Part shown: positions 1 to 7,714 of the stretch, piece by piece
How positions within the stretch are numbered: the stretch's first letter is position 1
Layout of the letters: the number at the start of each line of letters is the position of its first letter
Origin: JANNAT01 sp031422555
GTDB lineage: Bacteria; Pseudomonadota; Alphaproteobacteria; Rhodobacterales; Rhodobacteraceae
Assembly (NCBI GenBank): GCA_031422555.1
Contig: JANPLZ010000018.1
Coordinates: 1-34,886 of the forward strand
Reading direction: 5' to 3'
Length of the DNA: 34,886 nt
The notes under the pieces: generated by a model
The model's input: only the letters and a program-made list of their open reading frames with translations
What the model was told of the DNA's origin: nothing
Databases searched by the model: none
Position numbers and translations under genes: made by a program

Positions 1-1
1 C

Positions 2-2083
2 CTGCCCGCAGGGCGCATCACCGCAGGCGCGGGCACCGGGCGGTCGGTGACGCTGTTCAACTGCTTTGTGATGGGCACCGTGCCCGATGATATGGGCGGC
101 ATATTTGACGGGCTGAAAGAAGCGGCGCTGACGATGCAGCAAGGCGGCGGTATCGGCTATGATTTCAGCACCATTCGCCCGCGTGGGGCCGAAGTGAAAG
201 GCGTCGCCGCCGATGCGTCAGGCCCGCTGTCGTTTATGGACGTATGGGATGCGATGTGCCGCACAATCATGTCGGCGGGGTCGCGCCGCGGGGCGATGAT
301 GGCGACGATGCGCTGTGATCATCCGGATATCGAGGCATTCATCGCCGCCAAAAAAGACCCGGCCCGGCTGCGGATGTTCAACCTGTCGGTGCTGATCACC
401 GATCCGTTCATGGCGGCCGTCAAGGCCAACGGCCCGTGGGAATTGGTGTTTGGTGGGAAGGTTTTCCAAACCCTGCAAGCGCGCGACCTGTGGAACAAGA
501 TCATGCGCAACACTTATGATTTTGCCGAACCCGGAGTGATTTTCATCGACCGGATCAATGCGGCCAACAATCTGAATTATTGCGAAACCATTGCCGCGAC
601 CAACCCTTGCGGCGAACAACCGTTGCCGCCTTATGGCGCGTGTTTGTTGGGCAGCATCAACATGCCCACCCTGATCACAGGGGCGTTTACCAAAAAAGCC
701 AAACTTGATCTGGCAGCACTGGAGGATCTGGTGCGCACGGCGGTGCGGATGATGGACAACGTGGTTGATGCCAGCCGCTTCCCCCTGCCCGAACAGGCGG
801 CCGAAGCCAAGGCGAAACGCCGGATCGGGTTGGGGGTTACCGGGCTTGCCGATGCTTTGCTGATGCTGGGTCAACGCTATGGCACCGTGGCCGCCGCCCA
901 GCAGACCGAAGACTGGATGCATGCCATCGCGCGCAGCGCCTATCTGGCGTCGGTTGATCTGGCCCGCGAAAAGGGCGCGTTTCCGCTGTTTGACGCCGAT
1001 AAATATCTGGCCTCGGGCACAATGGCGCAGATGGATGATGATGTGCGCGCCGCCATTCGCACCCACGGCATCCGCAATGCCCTGCTGACATCCATCGCCC
1101 CCACCGGCACCATCAGCCTTTATGCAGGCAATGTGTCATCCGGCATCGAGCCGGTGTTCGCCTATGCCTATACCCGCAAGGTGCTGCAAAAAGACGGCAG
1201 CCGCACCGAAGAAGAGGTTGTGGACTACGCCGTGCGGCTGTGGCGCGAACTGCACGGCGATGCCGCGTTGCCGGATTATTTTGTCAACGCGCAAACGCTG
1301 CCGCCGCTGGATCATGTGCGCATGCAGGCCGCGGCGCAGAAATGGATCGACAGCAGCATTTCCAAAACCATCAACTGCCCGGAAGACATCAGCTTTGACG
1401 ACTTTGCCGAAGTCTACATGGCAGCATGGGATCAAGGCTGCAAAGGCTGCACCACCTACCGCCCCAATGCCGTGACCGGATCGGTTCTGACGGTAAGCGA
1501 GGCCACAGAATCCGCGCCCGGCGAGGCCCCTGATCAGGTGCGTGGTGGCGAGGTGGTGTATCTGTCAGAACCGCTGGACCGGCCCGCCGCGTTGGAGGGG
1601 CAGACCTACAAGGTGAAATGGCCGGGCAGCGAACACGCGCTGTATATCACCATCAACGACATCATCATCGCAGGCCACCGCCGCCCGTTTGAAGTGTTCA
1701 TCAACTCTAAGAATATGGAGCATTTCGCCTGGACCGTCGCGCTGACCCGGATGATTTCGGCGGTGTTCCGGCGCGGTGGCGACATCTCGTTTGTGGTTGA
1801 AGAGTTGAAGGCCGTGTTCGATCCGCGCGGCGGGGCTTGGGTTGAGGGCCGCTATATTCCGTCGATTCTGGCCGCCATTGGCGGGGTAATCGAGCGTCAC
1901 CTCGTTGCCATTGGCTTTATCGAAGGTGAGGGGCTGGGCCTGAAATCCGACCCGCACGCCGAAGTGCTGGCACTGGGTGAGGTTCCGCGCGGAAAATCCT
2001 GCCCATCATGCGGCGATTTCAATATGCGCATGGTCGAAGGCTGCATGACTTGTGGGTCGTGCGGCCAATCGAAATGCGGCTGA
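2..2083 (+). CDS. nrdJ: Adenosylcobalamin-dependent (class II) ribonucleotide reductase, 5' end missing
   Basis: Reduces ribonucleotides to deoxyribonucleotides using a B12-generated radical, independent of oxygen. The frame is open from base 2 with family-like sequence (LPAGRITAGAG) running into TLFNCFV, so the GTG at 47 is not the true start; probably some tens of N-terminal residues lie outside the window. The active-site signature NPCGEQPLPPYGAC (N 602-604, radical Cys 608-610, Glu 614-616) and the glycine-rich GGGIGYDFS segment near the start are intact. The first Cys of TLFNCFV is the expected partner of the redox pair. The C-terminal tail holds two CxxC-type pairs (CPSC, CGSC) and a final KCG, fitting the swinging thiol tail that re-reduces the active site. 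The next gene starts under 100 bases downstream on the same strand. I see no terminator between them. Identity is secure; the 5' end and any cobalamin riboswitch are outside the window. Confidence 0.95.
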   Translation: MPAGRITAGAGTGRSVTLFNCFVMGTVPDDMGGIFDGLKEAALTMQQGGGIGYDFSTIRPRGAEVKGVAADASGPLSFMDVWDAMCRTIMSAGSRRGAMMATMRCDHPDIEAFIAAKKDPARLRMFNLSVLITDPFMAAVKANGPWELVFGGKVFQTLQARDLWNKIMRNTYDFAEPGVIFIDRINAANNLNYCETIAATNPCGEQPLPPYGACLLGSINMPTLITGAFTKKAKLDLAALEDLVRTAVRMMDNVVDASRFPLPEQAAEAKAKRRIGLGVTGLADALLMLGQRYGTVAAAQQTEDWMHAIARSAYLASVDLAREKGAFPLFDADKYLASGTMAQMDDDVRAAIRTHGIRNALLTSIAPTGTISLYAGNVSSGIEPVFAYAYTRKVLQKDGSRTEEEVVDYAVRLWRELHGDAALPDYFVNAQTLPPLDHVRMQAAAQKWIDSSISKTINCPEDISFDDFAEVYMAAWDQGCKGCTTYRPNAVTGSVLTVSEATESAPGEAPDQVRGGEVVYLSEPLDRPAALEGQTYKVKWPGSEHALYITINDIIIAGHRRPFEVFINSKNMEHFAWTVALTRMISAVFRRGGDISFVVEELKAVFDPRGGAWVEGRYIPSILAAIGGVIERHLVAIGFIEGEGLGLKSDPHAEVLALGEVPRGKSCPSCGDFNMRMVEGCMTCGSCGQSKCG

Positions 2084-2161
2084 TCCGGGCCTAGCCAACC
2101 ACCTTGGCATCCGGCACGAAAAGTGATCGTGTCGGACCAGAAATCTTGCGGCGGGGATGGC

Positions 2162-4351
2162 ATGGACCGGGCTGACATTGTCCACGAAAACTTTGTGCGC
2201 CGGGTGGCGGCGCGGGAATTCCCCGCCGGTGCGCCGCCCGCAGGCCCGTTGGATGCGGGCATGGCCATTGCGATTTACCGCGCCGCCTGCCTTAGCCGGG
2301 CGCTGGACCGCACGGCGCGCGCCATGCAAAAGGCCGGGCAGGGGTTTTACACCATCGGATCATCGGGCCACGAAGGTATGGCGGCGGTTGCGGCGGCCCT
2401 GCGCCCGACCGACATGGCGTTTTTGCACTACCGCGACGCGGCGTTTCAGATCGCCCGCGCCGGGCAGGTTGCGGGGCAAAATCCGGCCCGTGACATGCTG
2501 CTTTCATTTGCCGCCAGCGCCGCTGATCCGATTTCCGGCGGGCGGCACAAGGTTTTGGGATCAAAGGTGCTGAACATCCCGCCGCAAACTTCGACCATCG
2601 CAAGCCATTTGCCCAAGGCCGTGGGGGCGGCCTATGCGATTGGGGCTGCCCGCAAACAGCGCCCGCAACATGCAACCCTGCCCGATGACGCGATTGTCGT
2701 TTGTTCCTTTGGCGATGCGTCGGCCAACCATTCCACCGCGCAAGGGGCCTTTAACACCGCGCAATGGACATCCTATCAATCCATTCCGCTGCCGCTGTTG
2801 TTCGTTTGCGAAGACAACGGCATCGGGATTTCCACCAAAACCCCCGCCGGCTGGATCGCGGCCACATTCGCTGCCCGCCCCGGCATGGCCTATTTCGCCG
2901 CCGATGGCCTTGATATCTATGAAACTTTTGCCGCCACCCAAACCGTTGCCCACTATGTCCGCACCCAGCGCAAACCGGCATTTTTGCATGTGCGCACCGT
3001 GCGGCTTTACGGCCACGCCGGGGCAGACATTCCCACCACCTATTTGCCCCGCGCCGAAGTCGAGGCCGACGAGGCGCAAGATCCGCTGCTGCATGCGGTG
3101 CGCCTGCTTGACCTGTGCGGCGCAATGCCGCCCGATGACGCGCTGGTGCTGTATCTGGACACGGCAGACCACGTCACCCGACTTGCCGCCGAAGTGGTAA
3201 CCCTGCCACGGCTGACATCTGCCGCCGAAGTGATGGCCAGCATTGTCCCGCCGCGCCGCATCAACAAGCCCAGCAACGGCCCAACCGTTGAGGCGCGCGC
3301 TGCGGCCTTTGGGGCCGAAATCGCCCAGATGGCCGACCCCCAGCCGATGAGCAAACTGATCAACTGGGCGCTGACCGATCTGATGCTGACGCACCCTGAA
3401 ATTGTGATGATGGGCGAAGATATCGGGCGCAAAGGCGGCGTTTACGGTGTGACGCAAAAGCTGCAGACGCGGTTCGGTCCGGCCCGGATGATTGACACCT
3501 TGCTGGACGAGCAATCGGTGCTGGGGCTGGCGATTGGCATGGCGCATAACGGCTTTGTGCCGATGCCCGAAATTCAGTTTCTGGCCTATTTGCACAATGC
3601 CGAGGACCAGTTGCGCGGCGAAGCGGCGACATTGCCGTTCTTTTCCAACGGCCAGTTCAGCAATCCGATGGTGCTGCGGATCGCAGGTTTGGGCTATCAA
3701 AAGGGCTTTGGTGGCCATTTTCACAACGACAATTCGGTGGCGGTGATCCGCGATATTCCGGGGGTGATCCTGGCTTGCCCGTCGAATGGCGCGGATGCGG
3801 TGCTGATGTTGCGCGAATGCGTGCGGCTGGCGCGGGACGAGCAACGCGTGGTGGTGTTTTTGGAACCAATCGCGCTTTATCCGATGCGGAATTTGGTGGC
3901 CGAAAAAGATGGCGGTTGGATGACGCGCTATCCGGCAACGGATCGCAGCATTGGTCTGGGTCAGGTGGGGGTTCACGGGAACGGCACCGATCTGGCCATC
4001 GTCACCTATGGCAATGGTTGTTATCTAAGCCGCCAAGTTGTTGCGCGCATGGCAGACGGCGGGCATCGATTGCGCGTGATAGACACGCGCTGGCTGTCGC
4101 CCTTGCCGGAAGATGCGTTGCTGGCGGCAGTTGCCGGGTGCAAAGCGGTGTTGATCGTGGATGAATGCAGGCGCAGCGGCGGCGTGGCCGAAGGGCTGAT
4201 GGCGCTGTTTGCAGAACGTGGCGGGGTGCCGGTGTCGCGGTTGACGGCCGACGACAGTTTCATTGCCACCGGCCCGGCCTATGCGGCCACGATGCCGTCG
4301 GTCGACAGTATTCATGACGCAATTTGTGCGATATTGCGGCCACATTCCTAG
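2162..4351 (+). CDS. 2-oxoacid dehydrogenase E1, alpha and beta subunits fused (TPP-dependent)
   Basis: A 729-residue fusion of E1 alpha (about residues 25-340) and E1 beta (about 385-725), the form that decarboxylates branched-chain or related 2-oxoacids on thiamine diphosphate and passes the acyl group to a lipoyl E2. The alpha half shows GHEGMAAV, HYRDAAF and a TPP motif at residues 184-189 reading GDASAN, where the family normally has GDG, ending in CEDNGIGIS instead of the usual NN. The beta half has GEDIGRKGGVYG near residue 418, LDEQSVLGLAIGMA and PEIQFLAYLHNAEDQ, all typical. An in-frame GTG at 2123 gives 13 extra residues without a ribosome site; the ATG at 2162 lies behind GGCGGGGAT and is preferred. 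No E2 or E3 gene is nearby, so its partners must be elsewhere. The exact substrate cannot be read from sequence. Confidence 0.85.
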   Translation: MDRADIVHENFVRRVAAREFPAGAPPAGPLDAGMAIAIYRAACLSRALDRTARAMQKAGQGFYTIGSSGHEGMAAVAAALRPTDMAFLHYRDAAFQIARAGQVAGQNPARDMLLSFAASAADPISGGRHKVLGSKVLNIPPQTSTIASHLPKAVGAAYAIGAARKQRPQHATLPDDAIVVCSFGDASANHSTAQGAFNTAQWTSYQSIPLPLLFVCEDNGIGISTKTPAGWIAATFAARPGMAYFAADGLDIYETFAATQTVAHYVRTQRKPAFLHVRTVRLYGHAGADIPTTYLPRAEVEADEAQDPLLHAVRLLDLCGAMPPDDALVLYLDTADHVTRLAAEVVTLPRLTSAAEVMASIVPPRRINKPSNGPTVEARAAAFGAEIAQMADPQPMSKLINWALTDLMLTHPEIVMMGEDIGRKGGVYGVTQKLQTRFGPARMIDTLLDEQSVLGLAIGMAHNGFVPMPEIQFLAYLHNAEDQLRGEAATLPFFSNGQFSNPMVLRIAGLGYQKGFGGHFHNDNSVAVIRDIPGVILACPSNGADAVLMLRECVRLARDEQRVVVFLEPIALYPMRNLVAEKDGGWMTRYPATDRSIGLGQVGVHGNGTDLAIVTYGNGCYLSRQVVARMADGGHRLRVIDTRWLSPLPEDALLAAVAGCKAVLIVDECRRSGGVAEGLMALFAERGGVPVSRLTADDSFIATGPAYAATMPSVDSIHDAICAILRPHS

Positions 4352-4401
4352 GGTTACGGGGGGCCTTCGCTGCCCGGTGCCGACTGACGTAAAGGCGCGC
4401 G

Positions 4402-4413
4402 ATGGTTAACCAT
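4402..4413. promoter_or_regulatory. Perfect palindrome ATGGTTAACCAT, candidate CtrA half-site pair
   Basis: The 227-base gap between the E1 gene and the LpxR-like gene holds this 12-base perfect palindrome. Either strand reads TTAACCAT, which matches the half-site reported for the alphaproteobacterial cell-cycle regulator CtrA. A further GTTAAC lies at 4542-4547, close to the downstream start codon. The palindrome is seen directly; CtrA binding is inference. I could not assign a convincing -35/-10 pair in this gap. Confidence 0.4.
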
Positions 4414-4578
4414 TTCTTGTCAAATGTTGAATTAGGGTAAGATCACGGGATTTTTGGCCCATAGTTCGGGCAATTCGGCAACAGCCCGGCATGCCCAACA
4501 ACTGCCGTTTTCCAACGCTATAGCTGGCAAAGCTAAGGTCAGTTAACATCTTTTGACGATATCGGTGGGACAATTGAA

Positions 4579-5499
4579 ATGATGAAATTGATCAAAGGCG
4601 CCGTTGCTGTGGTGTTGGCCATTGTGGCATTTGCCGCACCTGTGATGGCGCAAGACCGGGTCACGCTGGGCTGGGGCCGGATCTTCAGCAATGATGCGCT
4701 GGGCGATGGCCGCGATCGCTGGCGCACCGGATCTTACAGTGTCAGCCGTATTCGCGGGATCAATTGGTCTGGCAATCTGCCGCAAAGTTTTGGTGAGATT
4801 TTGGAACTGCGCGCAAGGGCCGAAACCATCGCACCGGGCAGTCTGACGGCCCCTGCGCCGGGGGATCGGCGCTATGCGGGCGTGTTGGCCTTTGGCCTGC
4901 ACACTCATTTTGACTGGCGCGGCTATGATGTGGCGCTGGGCGGCGATCTGGTTGTCGTCGGTCCGCAAACCGGGATCAGCGGCTTTCAGGGCGTGGTCCA
5001 CGACGCGTTGGGCCTGCCCACCGCTACCGTCTATGACGATCAGCTGGGCGATGCGATTTATCCGACTTTGGTGGCTGAACTGGGTCGCAGTGTTGACCTT
5101 GGTGCCACAACGCGTCTGCGCCCTTTTGTTGAGGCGCAGGCCGGGCTTGAGACGTTTTTGCGCCTTGGCGGTGATCTGGTGATCGGGCAACTGGGCCGAG
5201 ATGATCTGATGCTGCGCGATGCGGCCACCGGGCAGCGGTTTCGCGCCATTGATGGCAGCCCCGGGCAGGGGGTCAGCGTTGTGTTGGGCGGCGATATCAC
5301 CCAAGTGTTCGACAGCCAGTTGTTGCCAATTGGTGACGATGCAACCTTGAAAGACACCCGCACCAGATTGCGGGCCGGGGTGCATTGGCAAGGTGAAAAA
5401 TCATCTATATTCTATGGACTTAGCTATCTTGGGCAAGAGTTTGAACAGCAACCCGAAGGTCAGGTTTCAGGCTCGCTTAGTTTGAACATGAAATTTTAG
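4579..5499 (+). CDS. LpxR-family outer-membrane protein (DUF2219 type, lipid A 3'-O-deacylase-like)
   Basis: A 306-residue exported protein. Residues 1-24 form a signal peptide ending VMA/Q, and the C-terminus ends in a beta-strand with terminal Phe (SLSLNMKF), the usual outer-membrane barrel signature. The mature N-terminus carries N38-D39, then DRWRTGS with T50, and a VHDALGLP segment places His141. This matches the layout of the Asn/Asp, Thr and His catalytic groups known in Salmonella LpxR, a calcium-dependent enzyme that removes the 3'-acyloxyacyl group of lipid A. Many proteins of the family have no tested activity, so the deacylase role is inferred. It stands alone, with 227 bases upstream and about 100 downstream, and the next gene (Hint domain) shares GTTAAC-containing upstream DNA. 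The start is ATG at 4579; an adjacent ATG at 4582 is equally possible. Confidence 0.75.
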   Translation: MMKLIKGAVAVVLAIVAFAAPVMAQDRVTLGWGRIFSNDALGDGRDRWRTGSYSVSRIRGINWSGNLPQSFGEILELRARAETIAPGSLTAPAPGDRRYAGVLAFGLHTHFDWRGYDVALGGDLVVVGPQTGISGFQGVVHDALGLPTATVYDDQLGDAIYPTLVAELGRSVDLGATTRLRPFVEAQAGLETFLRLGGDLVIGQLGRDDLMLRDAATGQRFRAIDGSPGQGVSVVLGGDITQVFDSQLLPIGDDATLKDTRTRLRAGVHWQGEKSSIFYGLSYLGQEFEQQPEGQVSGSLSLNMKF

Positions 5500-5553
5500 T
5501 GCAATATTTTGTTAATCCCTTGCGCAAAATCGTGGCGTTGCGAATCGGTTCTT

Positions 5554-5577
5554 GTTAACGTTTCCAAATAAGAAACG
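5554..5577. promoter_or_regulatory. GTTAAC followed by inverted repeat CGTTTC/GAAACG upstream of the Hint gene
   Basis: In the 105-base gap before the Hint-domain gene, GTTAAC (5554-5559) runs into CGTTTC (5559-5564), a 7-base AT-rich spacer and GAAACG (5572-5577), then an A-run at 5580-5587. The A-run is on the wrong side for a forward terminator, so an operator or promoter role is more likely. A second GTTAA lies at 5511-5515. Function is inference. Confidence 0.3.
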
Positions 5578-5604
5578 ATAAAAAAAACGAGCAGGCAAAC
5601 AGGC

Positions 5605-6678
5605 ATGAAAACGGGCTCTTTGGGCACGTTCGTCATATCTTGGGCACAAACAGAAGTAGACGGCTTGGCGGCCGCATCCCTAGACGTGCTATCCGTTGGC
5701 GCCGCTTGGCGTTGGACGGGTGCGGCCGTGCGCGTGGATGGACCGCAAGGTCTGCTGCTTTTGGAAGGGGCCGAAGGGACGGCGGATATTCGAAAACGCG
5801 CAGCACGCATGGTGCGGCGGTTGGTTGGCGCGGCAATTGGCGGCGGGGCTGCGCCGCAAACCTTGTTTACCGATGATCATATTGATCTGCCGGATCAGGG
5901 GTTTATCGTCACCGACGGCCACCATAGTTTTACCATCACCCTGATACCGGTGCCGGACACCGGCGCGCAATTGCTGATGTTGGTGGGGGAATTGCCACCG
6001 TGCAATCAAGATCTGTGGGTGGTGCGCACCTCGATTGACCGAAGCCAGACCACGGCGCCATCCCGGGTGGCGGGGGGGGTGATTTGCTTTACCCCCGAGA
6101 CGCAACTGATGACACCGGACGGAGTGCGGCAAATTTCGGCACTGCGCCCCGGCGAGATGGTTTTGACCCGCGACAATGGCCCGCAGCCGATCTTGTGGAT
6201 GGGCCATCGCCGGATGTCGGGCGCGCGGCTTTATGCGATGCCGCATTTGCGCCCGATCCGGTTTCGGGCGGGTGCGCTTGGCATCGGGCGGCCGCAAGAT
6301 GATTTGCTGGTGTCGCCCCAGCACCGCATGCTGATCAAGGGCGCGGCTGCACAAGCGTTGTTCAACACATCCGAAGTGTTGGTCGCAGCCGAGGATTTGA
6401 TCAATGATACCAGTATTTTGGTCGATCACGCCCTGCGCGAAGTGACGTATGTGCATGTTTTGCTGGACCAACATAACATCGTCTGGGCCAATGGGTTAGA
6501 GACCGAAAGTTTTCATCCGTCAAACACGGCCCTCGAAAGCGTGGAAGAAAGCCAACGGGCGGGATTGTTGCAAATACTGCCCGATATTGGCCAAAATCCG
6601 CAGAGTTATGGCGACTATGCCCGGCGCAATATCTCGGCGTCCGAAGCGGCGATTTTGCGGCATGAAATGGCGGCCTAG
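5605..6678 (+). CDS. Hint (Hedgehog/intein) domain protein
   Basis: A 357-residue protein in two parts. Residues 1 to about 155 have no motif I recognise and no signal peptide. From Cys161 a Hint domain begins: ICFTPETQL, then PGEMVLTRDNGPQPILWMG, an SPQHRMLI block with its conserved His, and a closing block HNIVWANGLETESFHPS. Hint domains perform a Cys-initiated acyl shift that can cleave or ligate the chain. Here there is no downstream extein, only about 60 further residues, so protein splicing is unlikely and N-terminal cleavage or a non-catalytic role is more plausible. Proteins of this layout are frequent in Rhodobacterales and often of unknown function. The gene is monocistronic, with its own upstream region and a possible terminator at 6715-6735. 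Confidence 0.85.
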   Translation: MKTGSLGTFVISWAQTEVDGLAAASLDVLSVGAAWRWTGAAVRVDGPQGLLLLEGAEGTADIRKRAARMVRRLVGAAIGGGAAPQTLFTDDHIDLPDQGFIVTDGHHSFTITLIPVPDTGAQLLMLVGELPPCNQDLWVVRTSIDRSQTTAPSRVAGGVICFTPETQLMTPDGVRQISALRPGEMVLTRDNGPQPILWMGHRRMSGARLYAMPHLRPIRFRAGALGIGRPQDDLLVSPQHRMLIKGAAAQALFNTSEVLVAAEDLINDTSILVDHALREVTYVHVLLDQHNIVWANGLETESFHPSNTALESVEESQRAGLLQILPDIGQNPQSYGDYARRNISASEAAILRHEMAA

Positions 6679-6714
6679 CGGGTCTGGCGGCAAAAATCCT
6701 GATGGCACATGAAT

Positions 6715-6735
6715 AGGGGGGCGGTCTGCCCCTTT
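6715..6735 (+). terminator. Weak stem-loop terminator candidate after the Hint gene
   Basis: A GGGGC/GCCCC stem (6718-6722 and 6728-6732) with loop GGTCT, extendable by two G-T pairs and one A-T pair into TTT at 6733-6735. The T-run is short and partly used by the stem, so termination would be modest. Confidence 0.35.
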
Positions 6736-6795
6736 CGCGGCCCATCCCCCAGCGCGGTCCTTTTGGCCGATACCGAAACCGTGGGTCGGGCGTGG

Positions 6796-6823
6796 TTGAC
6801 ACCCCAAGCGGCGGCTGTATAAG
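6796..6823 (+). promoter_or_regulatory. Sigma70-type promoter for rpsD
   Basis: A consensus -35 TTGACA (6796-6801), a 16-base spacer and -10 TATAAG (6818-6823) form the best promoter match in the window. Transcription would start near 6830, giving a leader of about 170 bases before the rpsD start. The match to consensus fits a strongly expressed ribosomal gene. Confidence 0.75.
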
Positions 6824-6830
6824 CCAGTTC

Positions 6831-6858
6831 AAGTCCCGGAAGCAGTTCCGGGGCTTTT
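6831..6858 (+). terminator. Stem-loop with T-run at the very start of the rpsD leader (candidate attenuator)
   Basis: AAGTCCCGGAA (6831-6841) pairs with TTCCGGGGCTT (6846-6856) around loop GCAG, 11 pairs with one T-G wobble, and T-rich sequence continues to 6858. It begins right at the predicted start site of the promoter at 6796-6823. It has the form of an intrinsic terminator but sits upstream of rpsD, so it could attenuate the gene, stabilise the 5' end of its mRNA, or end a transcript coming from the left. Confidence 0.5.
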
Positions 6859-7001
6859 CATTGGTGTTGGTGGCCTTCGCAAGAAGATGCCTGTCGTCGG
6901 GGAAACCCGCAAAGGACAACGCCCTTCATGGCCCAAGGCCCGAAAACTGGATGCCGGTTGTCGGATCAGCCGAAGGCGCAGACAAACGAAGGAGATCAGC
7001 C

Positions 7002-7621
7002 GTGACAAAACGCACGTCTGCCAAGTATAAAATTGACCGCCGCATGGGCGAAAACATCTGGGGCCGTCCAAAATCCCCGGTGAACAAGCGCGAATATGGC
7101 CCCGGCCAACACGGCCAGCGCCGCAAGAAAAGCTGTCGGATTTCGGCACCCAGCTGCGCGCCAAGCAAAAGCTGAAGGGCTATTACGGCGATCTGACCGA
7201 AAAGCAGTTCCGCAAGATCTTTACCGAAGCCGAACGCGTCAAGGGTGACACCGGCGAGATGCTGGTCGGTCTGCTGGAGCGTCGTCTTGATGCCGTCGTT
7301 TACCGTGCCAAACTGGTGCCGACGATTTTCGCGGCCCGCCAATTCGTCAACCACGGCCATGTCACGGTGAACGGTGCCCGGGTGAACATCGCGTCTTATC
7401 GCGTCAAGGAAGGCGATATTATTGCCGTGCGCGAAAAGTCGCGTCAAATGGCGCTGATTTTGGAAGCCATCCAGTTGGCCGAGCGCGATGTGCCCGATTA
7501 TCTGGAAGTTGACCACTCCAAGCTGACGGTCAAGTTCGTGCGCACCCCGGGCCTGAGCGACACGCCCTATCCGGTTCAGATGGAGCCAAATCTGGTCGTG
7601 GAATATTACGCCAAGAACTGA
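7002..7621 (+). CDS. rpsD: 30S ribosomal protein S4, interrupted by an apparent one-base deletion
   Basis: S4 binds 16S rRNA early in small-subunit assembly. The start is GTG at 7002 behind a strong AAGGAG (6989-6994), giving MTKRTSAKYKIDRRMGENIWG and EYGPGQHGQRRKK, typical of alphaproteobacterial S4. At the A-run 7128-7131 the frame breaks: the first frame continues into nonsense (SCRISAPS), while the frame one base back reads KLSDFGTQLRAKQKLKGYYG and carries on through the S4 RNA-binding domain (GLLERRLDAVVYRA, ARQFVNHGHVTVNG) to the stop at 7619-7621. Adding one A restores a 206-residue protein, the normal length. Because S4 is essential, a sequencing or assembly error in the homopolymer is the likeliest cause; a real mutation with a second rpsD copy elsewhere is the alternative. 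Confidence 0.93.
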
Positions 7622-7644
7622 TCTTTGGCGTCTTCGATGTTACA

Positions 7645-7672
7645 AAGGGGCTTGCCGCAAGGTGGGCCCCTT
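7645..7672 (+). terminator. Stem-loop terminator candidate after rpsD
   Basis: AAGGGGC (7645-7651) pairs with GCCCCTT (7666-7672) 24 bases after the rpsD stop. Only a poor T-rich tail (CTGTGTT) follows, so efficiency is uncertain, but the position between rpsD and the next gene fits. Confidence 0.5.
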
Positions 7673-7714
7673 CTGTGTTAAGACTGTAAACCTTTGGCGC
7701 GCAGATGGGGCATT

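Noticed and set aside
2561..3976. 471-codon open frame on - opposite the E1 fusion gene
   Set aside because: Antisense shadow with low-complexity His/Arg/Gln composition, no ribosome site and no recognisable domain.
6792..7001. Upstream in-frame extension of rpsD from a GTG at 6792
   Set aside because: It overlaps the promoter and leader hairpin, lacks family sequence, and the GTG at 7002 has a strong AAGGAG site.
7120..7140. Programmed ribosomal frameshift in rpsD
   Set aside because: The site is only AAG AAA AGC with four A's; a -1 shift would re-pair tRNA-Lys with GAA, and S4 genes are not known to use frameshifting. A missing base is simpler.
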